A DNA stretch of 18,074 nt from an uncultured Opitutia bacterium (GTDB taxonomy: Bacteria > Verrucomicrobiota > Verrucomicrobiia > Opitutales > Coraliomargaritaceae). Where the stretch lies: the NCBI GenBank assembly GCA_937899295.1, contig CALBPO010000395.1, positions 1 to 18,074 of the forward strand. The letters run 5' to 3'. How positions within the stretch are numbered: the stretch's first letter is position 1; the number at the start of each line of letters is the position of its first letter. The translations under genes were made by a program, and so were the position numbers. Positions 1-8,833 of the stretch are shown piece by piece. The notes beneath the pieces were generated by a model. That model did no database searches. It was not told the DNA's origin and saw nothing but the letters and a program-made list of their open reading frames with translations.

Positions 1-2
1 CC

Positions 3-887
3 GTGGCTGAGGCGACGGCGTTCCTAGAACAACTTGCGAGCGAGCCAGAGATGAATGTGCCGGAAAACCTACCTTGCTGCGCGTTTGCCCTCTCGGTGGC
101 TCAAATTTTTGCAGAGCGAGGAAGTCTCGACCCTCTGAAAAATGGAGGGGCAAAATGCCAAAGCGCCACGCACGTCTCCGACAGTCACTTAGTCGCACCC
201 ACTCGCGACTACTGGGTATCCGCGTTGTTACCATCAGGTTCTGCTGCGCTGCGCCTCGCTGACGAAAAATCAAAAGCGGGCTACCGGAGTATGAAGTGGA
301 AGATAGGAATCGAACCCATTACCAAAGAAATAAGTACAGCGCACAGTTTGCTCGATTCCCTGCCTTCGACTGTTCGCCTTCGATTTGATGCGAACGCTGG
401 CCTTGCCGCGAGCGAACTAGAACAATGGCTGGAGTTTTTAATCCCCTATCGGAAACGTATCGATTTTATCGAACAACCGCTTGCCTGCGGGCAGGAGGCG
501 CCGATGAGTGATTACATGAAAGCAAGCGGCATATGCATTGCGCTCGATGAATCCCTGAACGGGTCGGACCGTGAGCGCTGGCTAAAGCCTAATGCATGGG
601 TGGGAGTATTGGTCATTAAAGCACCGCTCATGGGTGAGCTTTCACAATTAAGCGACAGGCTTGCACCCGTGGCCGAGCAAGTGGTGTTCTCATCGGTATT
701 CGAAACAGGCATCGGCCTGGAAAACAGCCTGCGCCTCGCCGATTCATTACCACAAATTTTTCGCCCGATTGGGTATGATACGATGGATGCCTTTAATGAT
801 GGGCTCAATTATCTGCAAGCTGCGCCTACGATTTGCACCTCAGATCGCCGCGCATATGATCCAGACTTAGTATGGAATTTGATTTAA
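3..887 (+). CDS. menC: o-Succinylbenzoate synthase (MenC), 5'-truncated
   Basis: Enolase-superfamily enzyme that dehydrates SHCHC to o-succinylbenzoate in cytoplasmic menaquinone biosynthesis. The readable 294 residues show the whole catalytic barrel. A KxK pair lies in SMKWKIG (K98, K100). The metal ligands are in LRFDAN (D129), DFIEQPL (E157) and ALDESL (D182), and the second catalytic lysine is in VIKAPL (K206). SSVFETGIG follows near the C-terminus. MenC proteins are usually about 320-350 residues, and the N-terminal capping domain is short here. The GTG at position 3 is therefore probably an internal valine, and the true start lies upstream of the window. The family also contains dipeptide epimerases and N-acylamino acid racemases, but the menE gene immediately downstream, overlapping by 16 nt, supports the MenC assignment. 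Confidence 0.9.
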   Translation: MAEATAFLEQLASEPEMNVPENLPCCAFALSVAQIFAERGSLDPLKNGGAKCQSATHVSDSHLVAPTRDYWVSALLPSGSAALRLADEKSKAGYRSMKWKIGIEPITKEISTAHSLLDSLPSTVRLRFDANAGLAASELEQWLEFLIPYRKRIDFIEQPLACGQEAPMSDYMKASGICIALDESLNGSDRERWLKPNAWVGVLVIKAPLMGELSQLSDRLAPVAEQVVFSSVFETGIGLENSLRLADSLPQIFRPIGYDTMDAFNDGLNYLQAAPTICTSDRRAYDPDLVWNLI

Positions 888-2104
888 AGAGCTTAGGTCG
901 CGACTGGATAGAGGGGATCTCTGGCCAAGAACTACTCGCACGAGTGCAAAGCGAGGCCAAATTAATCCAAGGGCAAGATCAGCCCTTGGTGATCGAACAA
1001 ACGGACCCATATGATTTCACAGTCGAGTTCTTCGCTGCGGTCTCAGCAGGGCGATCGATCGCTCTGGCTAATCCAAACTGGGGCGCACAGGAGAGGGAGC
1101 AATTTACTGCCCTTATTGGGCTCGGCACCCCGCCCCCAGTTGGCGTAATTTCTAGCGCGACTCGTTTAAAATCTGGTCGGCAAGCTAAGGCGATACTTAT
1201 ACCCACAGGTGGCACAACGAATGGCATCAAGCTCGCTACTCACAATTGGGGAACTCTCGAAGTAGCCTGCAAAGGGGTGCAGCAATTTCTTGGCGGTGCT
1301 ATCATTAATAGCTGCTGTGTCTTACCGCTCTATCATGTTAGCGGGCTCATTCAATTGCTCCGTGCGTATCACTCTGGTGGATACATACGATTTGACGAAG
1401 ATGAGGTCGAAGACTGCTGTTTATCGTACGTGCCTACGCAATTAAGCCGGGCTCTATTCGATAAAAAGCGCATTCAGGCATTAAGCACAACGCGCGTTAT
1501 CTTCGTCGGAGGTGCGCCTATGCCCGAATCGCTTGCGGCCGCGGCACGCGAGCTTAAGTTGCCGGTGATGCCCGTCTACGGAATGACTGAGACTGCAGCG
1601 ATGGTGGCGGCGATTCCAGTCGAGGATTTTTTTGCTGACTCGCGAGCAGGTGCCCTGCCCATAGGTGACACTAATATCGAGATTGATTCTTCTGGGCGAA
1701 TACGTATCCAAAGCTCCGCCCTTTTTAAAGGTTACTATGGGGGTGAGCCACTTGATCTAGCGCGAGGTTATTTAAGTGGAGACGAAGGCTACATCGACGA
1801 GAACGAGCGGCTCCACGTGACGGGGCGCATTGATCGGCTCGTCATCAGCGGAGGCGAGAAGATCGATCCCCGCGAAGTGGAAGATGCCGTTAGTGCTATT
1901 GCTGGCGTCGAAGAAGTAATGGCGCTTGGTCTGCCCGATCCCGAGTGGGGGCAAAAGTTAGTCGTTTATTATACGGGTGAGGAGCTAGTGGACTGGAAGG
2001 AGCGGCTGAAAGAGCAGCTGGCGACTTATAAACTTCCGCAGGAAATGTTGAGGGTGGACCGTTTACCTCTGGACGAGAAAGGTAAGTTTTTGAGGCCTTC
2101 ATAA
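872..2104 (+). CDS. menE: o-Succinylbenzoate-CoA ligase (MenE)
   Basis: ANL-superfamily adenylate-forming enzyme that activates o-succinylbenzoate to its CoA thioester, the step after MenC. At 410 residues it is compact, as MenE proteins often are. The P-loop reads [10 protein letters not shown] (residues 111-120), a slightly divergent form of the usual S/T-G-T-T-G-x-P-K. The adenylate-binding motif YGMTE is present. The hinge region runs through SGDEGYIDE, then [15 protein letters not shown], and the C-terminal catalytic lysine is in EKGKFLR (about K405). The ATG lies inside the end of menC in another frame, so the two are probably translationally coupled. I see no Shine-Dalgarno sequence before it. 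The neighbouring menC separates it from generic acyl-CoA synthetases. Confidence 0.9.
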   Translation: MEFDLKSLGRDWIEGISGQELLARVQSEAKLIQGQDQPLVIEQTDPYDFTVEFFAAVSAGRSIALANPNWGAQEREQFTALIGLGTPPPVGVISSATRLKSGRQAKAILIPTGGTTNGIKLATHNWGTLEVACKGVQQFLGGAIINSCCVLPLYHVSGLIQLLRAYHSGGYIRFDEDEVEDCCLSYVPTQLSRALFDKKRIQALSTTRVIFVGGAPMPESLAAAARELKLPVMPVYGMTETAAMVAAIPVEDFFADSRAGALPIGDTNIEIDSSGRIRIQSSALFKGYYGGEPLDLARGYLSGDEGYIDENERLHVTGRIDRLVISGGEKIDPREVEDAVSAIAGVEEVMALGLPDPEWGQKLVVYYTGEELVDWKERLKEQLATYKLPQEMLRVDRLPLDEKGKFLRPS

Positions 2105-2154
2105 AGGAACCCCAGTGCTTGTCATTCCAATTTAACGACGCAAATCTTTGCCCA

Positions 2155-3897
2155 ATGAATAAAGCTGATATCGTAGACATCCTTGAAGACATCGCGGTGC
2201 TTCTTGAGCTGAAGGGGGACAACCCGTTTAAGATTCGTGCTTACTCAAGTGGCGCGCGAGTACTGGAAATGATGGAAGAGGATCTTGGCGATGTGATTGC
2301 TGAGGAGCGACTGGACGCGATCAAGGGGATCGGCTCCGCGCTGGTTGATAAGATCAAGACACTTTACGCTACGGGGGAGCTTGAATATTATACCAAGCTG
2401 CGCGAGTCTGTCGCACCTGGGCTGATTGAGATGCTCGAGATACCTGGCCTCGGCGGCAAGAAGGTAAAAAAGCTCCACGATGCGATTGGCGTGGAATCGA
2501 TCGACGCATTACAAGCGGCCTGCGAATCGGGTGAAGTCGAGGCGCTCAAAGGATTTGGTAAAAAATCGGCGGAGAAGATCCTTAGCGGGATAGCCAATCG
2601 CGCGGCCTATGCGAAGCGCCACCATTGGTGGAATGCGCGCGAAGTGGCCGAGCCGATCCTTGAAGGCTTGCGAAGCTTATCACAAGTCGAACGAGCGGAG
2701 GCTGCAGGTAGCCTGCGCCGATTGAGAGAGACGGTGGGAGACTTAGACTTCATCGTGGCCACGGCTGAACCGAAACCAGTCATGGACTGGTTTGTCGAGC
2801 AGGATGCGGTGCAGGAAGTCACGGCGCATGGGGCAACAAAATCTAGCGTCCGCTTCGAGTCTGGTCTGCAGGCCGACCTGCGGGTGGTGCCTGCCGAGCA
2901 GTTTGCCTTTGCGCTCCATCATTTTACGGGGTCAAAAGAGCACAATGTGGCACTGCGGCAACGCGCGCTAGCGCGAGGCTATAGCTTGAGCGAATGGGGC
3001 TTGTCGCAGAAGGGAGAAGAGGGAGATCCGCCAACTGAAATTCCTGACTCAATCACGACGGAGAAGGAACTATTTCAATTTCTTGGGCTTGCAGAAATTC
3101 CACCTGAATTACGAGAGGGGCTGGGTGAGATTGATTCAGCTGAGGCACAGCAGTTGCCGAATTTAGTTAGGCCGGCGGATATTCGCGGGGTGTTTCATAA
3201 TCATACCACAGCTTCAGATGGTCGCGCTACGATCGAAGAGATGGCTGCGGCTGCGGAGGCGCTGGGCTGGGATTATCTCGGCTTAGCGGACCACTCGAAG
3301 GCGAGCTTTCAGGCCAAAGGGCTCGACGATACACGCGTGCTAAAGCAGCTTGAATCGATCCGTGCTTTCAATGAATCGGGCGAGTCACCGGTACACATTT
3401 TTTCGGGGATCGAGTGCGACATCCTGCCTGATGGCTCCCTAGATCTTGAAGATGCGACGCTCAATGCACTGGATTATGCAGTGATGTCGGTCCACTCTAG
3501 CTTCAGCCAGTCGGAAGAGGAGATGACGGCGCGGGTGATCCGTGCGATTGAGCATCCAGCGACAACCATGCTTGGTCATCCGACGGGGCGCATCCTATTG
3601 CGCCGCGAGCCTTACAAGATCGACCTGCAAAAGGTGATCGACGCCGCGATTGCCAATCGCGTGATTATTGAGATCAATGCCAATCCGCATCGCCTCGACA
3701 TGGACTGGCGGCTTTGGCGTCGAGCCGCGGGACGTGGGCTGATGTGTGCAATCAATCCGGATGCCCACAGTATGGAGGGCCTGAGTTACTTTGACGCTGG
3801 GGTGAATATTGCTCGTAAAGGTTGGCTTGAGAAGGAGCAAGTGCTCAACAGTCGCGACTGTATAGGAGTGCAGCATTGGTTTAACCAGCGCAAGTGA
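2155..3897 (+). CDS. polX: DNA polymerase/3'-5' exonuclease PolX (family X polymerase plus PHP domain)
   Basis: Bacterial family X polymerase involved in gap filling during base-excision repair. From ATG 2155 it is 580 residues, matching the usual 570-580. The order is an N-terminal 8-kDa-like helix-hairpin-helix region ([32 protein letters not shown]), then the polymerase palm with GSLRR and GDLDF (D196, D198) and a third aspartate in ADLRVV (D241). The C-terminal PHP nuclease has [10 protein letters not shown] (H348, H350), LADHSK, GIECDI, SVHSSF, GHPTGR, EINANP and NPDAHS, so its metal ligands look complete. An upstream in-frame TTG at 2119 with AAGGA about 10 nt before it would add 12 residues. 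The family N-terminus aligns with [14 protein letters not shown], so 2155 is preferred. The gene starts 50 nt after menE and may share its transcript. Confidence 0.93.
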   Translation: MNKADIVDILEDIAVLLELKGDNPFKIRAYSSGARVLEMMEEDLGDVIAEERLDAIKGIGSALVDKIKTLYATGELEYYTKLRESVAPGLIEMLEIPGLGGKKVKKLHDAIGVESIDALQAACESGEVEALKGFGKKSAEKILSGIANRAAYAKRHHWWNAREVAEPILEGLRSLSQVERAEAAGSLRRLRETVGDLDFIVATAEPKPVMDWFVEQDAVQEVTAHGATKSSVRFESGLQADLRVVPAEQFAFALHHFTGSKEHNVALRQRALARGYSLSEWGLSQKGEEGDPPTEIPDSITTEKELFQFLGLAEIPPELREGLGEIDSAEAQQLPNLVRPADIRGVFHNHTTASDGRATIEEMAAAAEALGWDYLGLADHSKASFQAKGLDDTRVLKQLESIRAFNESGESPVHIFSGIECDILPDGSLDLEDATLNALDYAVMSVHSSFSQSEEEMTARVIRAIEHPATTMLGHPTGRILLRREPYKIDLQKVIDAAIANRVIIEINANPHRLDMDWRLWRRAAGRGLMCAINPDAHSMEGLSYFDAGVNIARKGWLEKEQVLNSRDCIGVQHWFNQRK

Positions 3898-4146
3898 GAG
3901 TTTATAACAGATCCAGACAAGTTACTTTGTAATTATCGAACGAACTAAACAGATGCCTATAATTAAAATATCCAAGGATTCAGGCGAAAGATCCAATGTC
4001 TACACGCGGGGCTAGGTGTATTCTATTTCGCAGATGTTTATCTTCTACTATAGAGCACCCTCAGGTTTGAATACTATTGATCTAAATTTAGCGCAACTAC
4101 TTCAGGAGTTGATGTATTAATTTTTTACCTAATCGAATACCCTCAA
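3898..4146 (+). other. AT-rich intergenic spacer between the core block and the sulfatase locus
   Basis: This 249-nt spacer holds no convincing gene; the longest ATG-initiated reading I noted is about 20 codons from 3953. A TATAAT hexamer lies at 3958-3963, but no good -35 box sits 16-18 nt upstream. A TTGATG at 4109-4114 has only a poor -10 partner. A 5-bp stem (TACAC/GTGTA) near 3999-4018 is too weak to call a terminator. As the longest non-coding gap, and the one preceding the accessory gene run, it is the likeliest promoter region, but no specific site is supported. Confidence 0.5.
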
Positions 4147-5592
4147 ATGTTTATTAAAATAATATACCGTGCATCTCAATTTATTGGCACTTTTGCTACG
4201 GTGTTTTTAACAGCGGTACTTAGCCATGGATCAGATCCCGCATTAGTAGTCGTTGACCCCGAGGAGTATCCTAGCGCCTTGCGAAATCCGCTAAAAGGCT
4301 TTCGTCCTGATATGGGCGGAAGCGTCTCTAAAAGCCGATTTGCGACGCTAGCGCGTCATTATATTAAGTGGAATGATCTAGAGCAGAAGAAGACGGATGA
4401 CTTAGTAGCAAATATCCGGGCCTACAGCGATGGGAAATGGGCGAAGCTTCGTGGCACGGGAGTAAAAATAATTCCTCGGGTCTATTTAGATTGGGATCGA
4501 GAAAGCGGCAATGAATACTGGCCGAGCGATCTAGAATCTGGCGACTACAGCAGCCCTAAATTCAAGCGGCGACTTCTTCGCTTGATCGAGGCGCTTGGCC
4601 AGTGCTGGGATAGTGACCCTAGGGTAGCTTGGGTTCAGATGGGAATCATCGGCTTTTGGGGAGAGCACCATAACCCTCATCCAGATTTAGAAATGCAAAA
4701 ACTATTAGGAACGGCCTTTGAAAAAGCATTTCAGAACAAGCAGGTCCTAGTTCGTCATCCGAATGAGTTCGAGGATTTTGAGTTCGGCGTCTACTGGGAC
4801 TCTTGGGCGCATCAGGAGCAGACTTTCCGGCTAATGCACGGTGCTGGCATTGATCGGCTGAACGCAACTAAAGGTCGCTGGATGACTCACCCTATTGAGG
4901 GCGAGGCAGCCTACAATTGGGGTAATTATAAGGTTCAACCTGGGGATGATCCGAACGACACATTGTCTGATCCGGAGCACCGCGCCTTCTTTATCGATAC
5001 CATCCGTAATTTACACTGTAGCGCATTAGGGTGGATTGCGAATTACGACCAAGATAAGCCAGCAGTCCAAGCCGGAGCCGAGGAGGTGCAGAAAGCGTTT
5101 GGATACCGTTTTGTATTGGAGGAGTTCTCTTTTAGCCCAGTAGTTCGGAACTTGGGTGATCTGAGGATTAAACTGCGGGTTAAAAATACTGGGTCTGCGC
5201 CGTTTTATCAAGACTGGCCTGTTCGTTTGAACCTGCTGGACCCCTTAAGTCATCGCGTTGTTTGGAGCCAAGAAATAGAGAACGTTGACATTCGCACTTG
5301 GTTGCCGGGTGACGATTGGGATGAGAGAGTAGGGCGATACCGCGTCCCAGCTAAAACCTATTCTGTCGATACGACAGTTCCCCTCCCTGGTAATCTCAAG
5401 TTGCCGCGAGGTGAGTATGTCGTGGCGCTGTCGATTCCTGATCCCGAATTAGAGGAACTGGGCCTACGTTTCGCGATCCAGAATTACTTCGAAGGGGATT
5501 TTCATCCGCTAGGTATCGTCGCCTATGGCGTCAACCCGACTGGTCGATTTACCCTTCTGCCTGAGTCATTTGCTGACCCAATGGGAGAGTGA
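4147..5592 (+). CDS. Secreted DUF4832/DUF4874-like protein, putative TIM-barrel glycoside hydrolase
   Basis: 481-residue exported protein; function not established. An N-terminal signal peptide occupies about residues 1-28 (basic start, hydrophobic FIGTFATVFLTAVLS). The mature part opens with NPLKGF (47-52), typical of DUF4832/DUF4874 proteins. The central region reads like a barrel, and the motif IIGFWGEHHN (167-176) matches the family's conserved G-x-W-G-E-x-H. E173 is thus a candidate catalytic acid by analogy with clan GH-A hydrolases. From about residue 317 (GYRFVLEEFSFSP) a beta-sandwich follows, with the LRVKNTGSAPFYQDWPV signature of the DUF4832 C-terminal domain. It heads the sulfatase gene run, 41 nt before the first sulfatase, so action on a sulfated glycan is likely. 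Family-level recognition is fairly secure; enzymatic activity is inferred. Confidence 0.7.
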   Translation: MFIKIIYRASQFIGTFATVFLTAVLSHGSDPALVVVDPEEYPSALRNPLKGFRPDMGGSVSKSRFATLARHYIKWNDLEQKKTDDLVANIRAYSDGKWAKLRGTGVKIIPRVYLDWDRESGNEYWPSDLESGDYSSPKFKRRLLRLIEALGQCWDSDPRVAWVQMGIIGFWGEHHNPHPDLEMQKLLGTAFEKAFQNKQVLVRHPNEFEDFEFGVYWDSWAHQEQTFRLMHGAGIDRLNATKGRWMTHPIEGEAAYNWGNYKVQPGDDPNDTLSDPEHRAFFIDTIRNLHCSALGWIANYDQDKPAVQAGAEEVQKAFGYRFVLEEFSFSPVVRNLGDLRIKLRVKNTGSAPFYQDWPVRLNLLDPLSHRVVWSQEIENVDIRTWLPGDDWDERVGRYRVPAKTYSVDTTVPLPGNLKLPRGEYVVALSIPDPELEELGLRFAIQNYFEGDFHPLGIVAYGVNPTGRFTLLPESFADPMGE

Positions 5593-5633
5593 TGTCTCTG
5601 CGAAGCTTAAATTTTTAATCAGTAGCTAATCGA

Positions 5634-7280
5634 ATGAGAATCGTATCAAATTTATATGACTTCAGTCGCAGCCGCGCGTCTTGCAAGGGCAACTTTAGGG
5701 CGACTGTTGATCAACTGAATGCGATCTTGAGAAGCATCGCGATCTTGCTGCCTGTAATGGGAGCCCCTGCGCTTACGGCAGGCCAAGGCAATACTCCCCC
5801 TAATGTGTTGTTCATCGCGATTGATGACATGAACGACTGGACCTCCTATTTACAGGGGCACCCACAGGCGCGAACTCCAAACCTAGATCGACTCGCAAAA
5901 AACAGTGTTCACTTCACTCAGGCCTATTGCAACGCCCCTAGCTGCAACCCTTCGCGCGCGTCTGTTATGCTTGGTAAACACCCGAACTCTACTGGATTTT
6001 ATAGTAATAAGATTGGCCATACATCGATCGACTTACGTAAATATTATCCAGATAAATTAACCATTCCTCAGTTCTTTAAACAGCATGGCTACAGCACATT
6101 TAGGACTGGTAAAATATATCATTACTGGGGCGATTGGTCGGACATGAAGGTCAAGCAAAAGGACCTATCTTTTGAGGTACATTCGTGGGGTGGAGGAAAG
6201 TCAATCGAGCCATCGACTTACTTATGTGGAATTGATTTTGGCTGGTCCTTCACCAAAAGCGGCAAGCGTTCCTATATGGACTGGGGCGCGATTGATGCCG
6301 CGTCTTCGGAATTTGGTGAATATGGTCGAGCTTCTACTATGATCAAAGAAATCAAGCGCGAGCATTCCAAACCGTTCTTTGCTGCGCTCGGGTTTTATCT
6401 CCCACATTTACCGTGGTACTATCCTCAGGAAATTTTGGACGACCCAGACTTAGCGCATATTCGGGATGTGGCAGACGTGATATTGCCTAAGGTGCTGGCG
6501 GATCCTCCCGGCAGGGATTTACTGGACCTCTCAAATGTGGCAGTAAAGATTGCTGGTGGTGGGCTTCGTCCTCGCTCGCTCGAAGCTTCGAGAACCTACA
6601 AGAACTGGCACGATGCTATTACCGGCGAAGATAAATGGAAAGAAGCGGTGCAAGCCTATCTTGCTAGTATCTATTTCGTAGATCAGCAATTAGGAAGAGT
6701 TCTGGATGCACTTGAGGAAAGTCCGAATGGGCAACATACGATTATCGTAATCTGGAGCGATCACGGTTGGATGCTGGGAGAGAAGGGAGCCTGGCGCAAG
6801 TATCGACCCTGGGAGGATTCGGTGAGAACAAATTTTATAGTCAAGGCTCCTGGGATCGCCGCAGCTGCCATCGAGCAGCCGGTTGAATTGTTGAGTATCT
6901 GGCCAACCTTGACGGACCTTGCAGGGTTACCGATGAAGAACGACCTAGACGCTCGATCGCTCGTACCATTAATGAAAAATCCCGACACACAATGGAACTT
7001 TCCGGTCATCACCGCGCATTTAGATGAGAGTGGTAACGGTGGCTGGCAGTCTATTAGGACGGCGAGGTATCGATATATCAAATACCTGAAGACTGGAGCT
7101 GAAGAGTTGTATGATCATTCGAATGATCCGAATGAGTGGACAAACTTAATTGGTCGTTCACGCTACAGGGCGGTGAGTCAGGAGTTATCTGAATTAGTGC
7201 CCGACACAATGACGGTCTTAGGGAGTTGGGATGCTCCGGACGAAGCGGTCGTTGAACATAATCGACGGGAGCTTCACTGA
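5634..7280 (+). CDS. S1 family sulfatase, iduronate-2-sulfatase-like (sulfatase 1 of 6)
   Basis: Formylglycine-dependent sulfate ester hydrolase of 548 residues. Metal ligands appear in AIDDMND (D64, D65) and WSDHG (D376, H377). The modified cysteine is C104 in CNPSR, and GKIYHYW supplies the usual active-site Lys/His. The C-terminal ELYDHSNDPNEWTNL is characteristic of the iduronate-2-sulfatase-like group (S1_7 type). From ATG 5634 the hydrophobic stretch SIAILLPVMGAPALTAG is preceded by 33 residues, long for a signal peptide. An in-frame TTG at 5727 would give a normal short signal, so the start is uncertain. After the activation motif the sequence runs SVMLGKHP, where most relatives have T/S-G. 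Substrate is inferred only from the neighbours. Confidence 0.9.
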   Translation: MRIVSNLYDFSRSRASCKGNFRATVDQLNAILRSIAILLPVMGAPALTAGQGNTPPNVLFIAIDDMNDWTSYLQGHPQARTPNLDRLAKNSVHFTQAYCNAPSCNPSRASVMLGKHPNSTGFYSNKIGHTSIDLRKYYPDKLTIPQFFKQHGYSTFRTGKIYHYWGDWSDMKVKQKDLSFEVHSWGGGKSIEPSTYLCGIDFGWSFTKSGKRSYMDWGAIDAASSEFGEYGRASTMIKEIKREHSKPFFAALGFYLPHLPWYYPQEILDDPDLAHIRDVADVILPKVLADPPGRDLLDLSNVAVKIAGGGLRPRSLEASRTYKNWHDAITGEDKWKEAVQAYLASIYFVDQQLGRVLDALEESPNGQHTIIVIWSDHGWMLGEKGAWRKYRPWEDSVRTNFIVKAPGIAAAAIEQPVELLSIWPTLTDLAGLPMKNDLDARSLVPLMKNPDTQWNFPVITAHLDESGNGGWQSIRTARYRYIKYLKTGAEELYDHSNDPNEWTNLIGRSRYRAVSQELSELVPDTMTVLGSWDAPDEAVVEHNRRELH

Positions 7281-7379
7281 AGAACCAATCAGCCTAAAGT
7301 TAATAAGCGTGAAGACTAGAGAGAGGGAGATTTATTTTTAAGTTTAGACACATGGAGCCAGAAAATTGCTGAATTAATA

Positions 7380-8798
7380 ATGAAACAAACAAAGAAAATC
7401 AGCCGTCGTATTTTCGTCAGTAAGTCTGCCTCTGCGATCACTGGGATTACTATTTTACCTTCTTATCTCGCGCTCGGTAAGGCCGATGCTCTTGGGAATC
7501 TCCCGCCTAGTAAGCGAATCAACCTCGGCTGTATAGGCATAGGTGGTCGTGGCAAAAAAGTTATCCCTCAGCTCTGCAGTAATGGTGCTGCGAAGCCAAT
7601 CGCCTTTTGCGATGTTGATTTTAAACGCGCCGATAAGGAGGTAATGGATGCCTTCCCTGGAGTGCGCAAGTTTGCGGACTTTCGAGTGATGTTTGATCAA
7701 ATGGGTGACGATATTGATGCCGTCAGTGTCGTCACGCCGGATCATGTACACTACGTGCAAACTATTGAGGCCATGCGGCGCGGGAAGCATGTCTATGTTG
7801 AAAAGCCGCTGACTCACTCTTTCCGAGAAGCTACGCTGCTAATTCAGGCCGAGAAGAGGTATGGCGTGATCACACAAATGGGTAACCAGGGGCACACCTC
7901 GCCCGGCGCCCGACAGTTTAAACAGCTACAGCGAGCGGGTGCACTAGAGGACATTGTCAAAATCGAAGCATATAAGGACCCTTCGCTCTGGTTCATGGAT
8001 GCGGCACAACGCATAAATGAATTTCCTAAAGCAGAGCCGATTCCAAGTTCACTTAACTATGATCTCTGGTGCGGTCCCGCTAAAATGATGCCTTACAGCA
8101 GGCGCTATCATCCCTTTGACTGGCGGGCATTTTACATTTATGGCAACGGTATGCTCGGCGACTGGGGCGCACACATCATCGACTTCGCGCACAATTACTT
8201 AAAGCTTGGACTCCCCACTAAAGTAGAGGCTTTGCGTATGGATGACTATAACAAAGTAATTTTCCCACTTTCTTCGCAGATTCGGATGCAATTTCCGAAG
8301 CGTGGGGCCGGACTGCCAGCCTGTGAAATGCTTTGGCGAGATGGTGCGGATGCAATACCCTCATTGGATCAAAAATACTATAATTCTGATGCATCTGGTG
8401 AATTGGTGCCGCCGCGCTTGGGACGTGCGGGTTCGATTTTACATCGTAAGGCCGGGCAATTTGTAATCCATCGCGGCTCACACGGCAGTGCTTCGAGGCT
8501 ATATCCCAGAGCTAGCATGATGGATTATAAACGAGCGCTCAAAGCACCAAGCGGCGGGCTAGACCATATGCAAAGCTTTATTCAGTCATGTATGGGTAAC
8601 GGGAAAACTTCGTCACCGTTTAGTGTCGGGGGGCCACTGACCCAGTTGCTTATGTTGGGCGTGATTGCTCAGTATCTGAGCGAGGGCTTTAATTTTGATA
8701 GAGGTACGGAACGAATTACGAATAACCCAGTGGCTGATGCTTTGTTAGAGGGGCCCAAGCCTCGCAAGGGCTGGGAGCACTACTATACTGGTGTTTAA
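7380..8798 (+). CDS. Tat-exported Gfo/Idh/MocA family protein
   Basis: 472-residue NAD(P)-binding protein of the glucose-fructose oxidoreductase family. The N-terminus has a twin-arginine signal, SRRIFV at residues 8-13, followed by a weakly hydrophobic stretch, so it should be exported folded with its cofactor. The Rossmann loop is GIGGRG (53-58) and the family EKPL signature lies at 141-144. The C-terminal half includes GDWGAHIIDFAH. Relatives are dehydrogenases or aldose oxidoreductases, but some Tat-exported members use tightly bound NAD to hydrolyse glycosides by a redox mechanism (GH109 and similar families). Its place between two secreted sulfatases suggests a role in the same extracytoplasmic glycan pathway. 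The 99-nt gap upstream is the widest within the run and could hold an internal promoter, though none is recognisable. Fold and export are confident; activity is not. Confidence 0.88.
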   Translation: MKQTKKISRRIFVSKSASAITGITILPSYLALGKADALGNLPPSKRINLGCIGIGGRGKKVIPQLCSNGAAKPIAFCDVDFKRADKEVMDAFPGVRKFADFRVMFDQMGDDIDAVSVVTPDHVHYVQTIEAMRRGKHVYVEKPLTHSFREATLLIQAEKRYGVITQMGNQGHTSPGARQFKQLQRAGALEDIVKIEAYKDPSLWFMDAAQRINEFPKAEPIPSSLNYDLWCGPAKMMPYSRRYHPFDWRAFYIYGNGMLGDWGAHIIDFAHNYLKLGLPTKVEALRMDDYNKVIFPLSSQIRMQFPKRGAGLPACEMLWRDGADAIPSLDQKYYNSDASGELVPPRLGRAGSILHRKAGQFVIHRGSHGSASRLYPRASMMDYKRALKAPSGGLDHMQSFIQSCMGNGKTSSPFSVGGPLTQLLMLGVIAQYLSEGFNFDRGTERITNNPVADALLEGPKPRKGWEHYYTGV

Positions 8799-8833
8799 TT
8801 TACGACTTAGCCTGATTAATATAGCTATTATAT

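Noticed and set aside
512..808. Antisense open frame of 98 codons opposite menC
   Set aside because: It lies wholly opposite a gene with clear catalytic motifs, has no recognisable domain, and similar antisense frames occur opposite nearly every gene here as expected by chance.
2119..2154. Upstream TTG start for PolX with AAGGA before it
   Set aside because: The extra 12 residues have no counterpart at the well-conserved PolX N-terminus, which aligns with the ATG at 2155.
3958..3963. Perfect TATAAT hexamer as a -10 box
   Set aside because: No reasonable -35 hexamer lies at 16-18 nt upstream, and a TATAAT is easily found by chance in such AT-rich sequence.
3953..4015. Short ATG frame of about 20 codons in the spacer after polX
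   Set aside because: It is too short, has no ribosome-binding site and shows no recognisable motif.
4128..5637. CTAATCGAAT occurring before both the DUF4832 gene and sulfatase 1
   Set aside because: Only two copies, at different distances from the start codons (one overlaps the ATG), which is compatible with chance.
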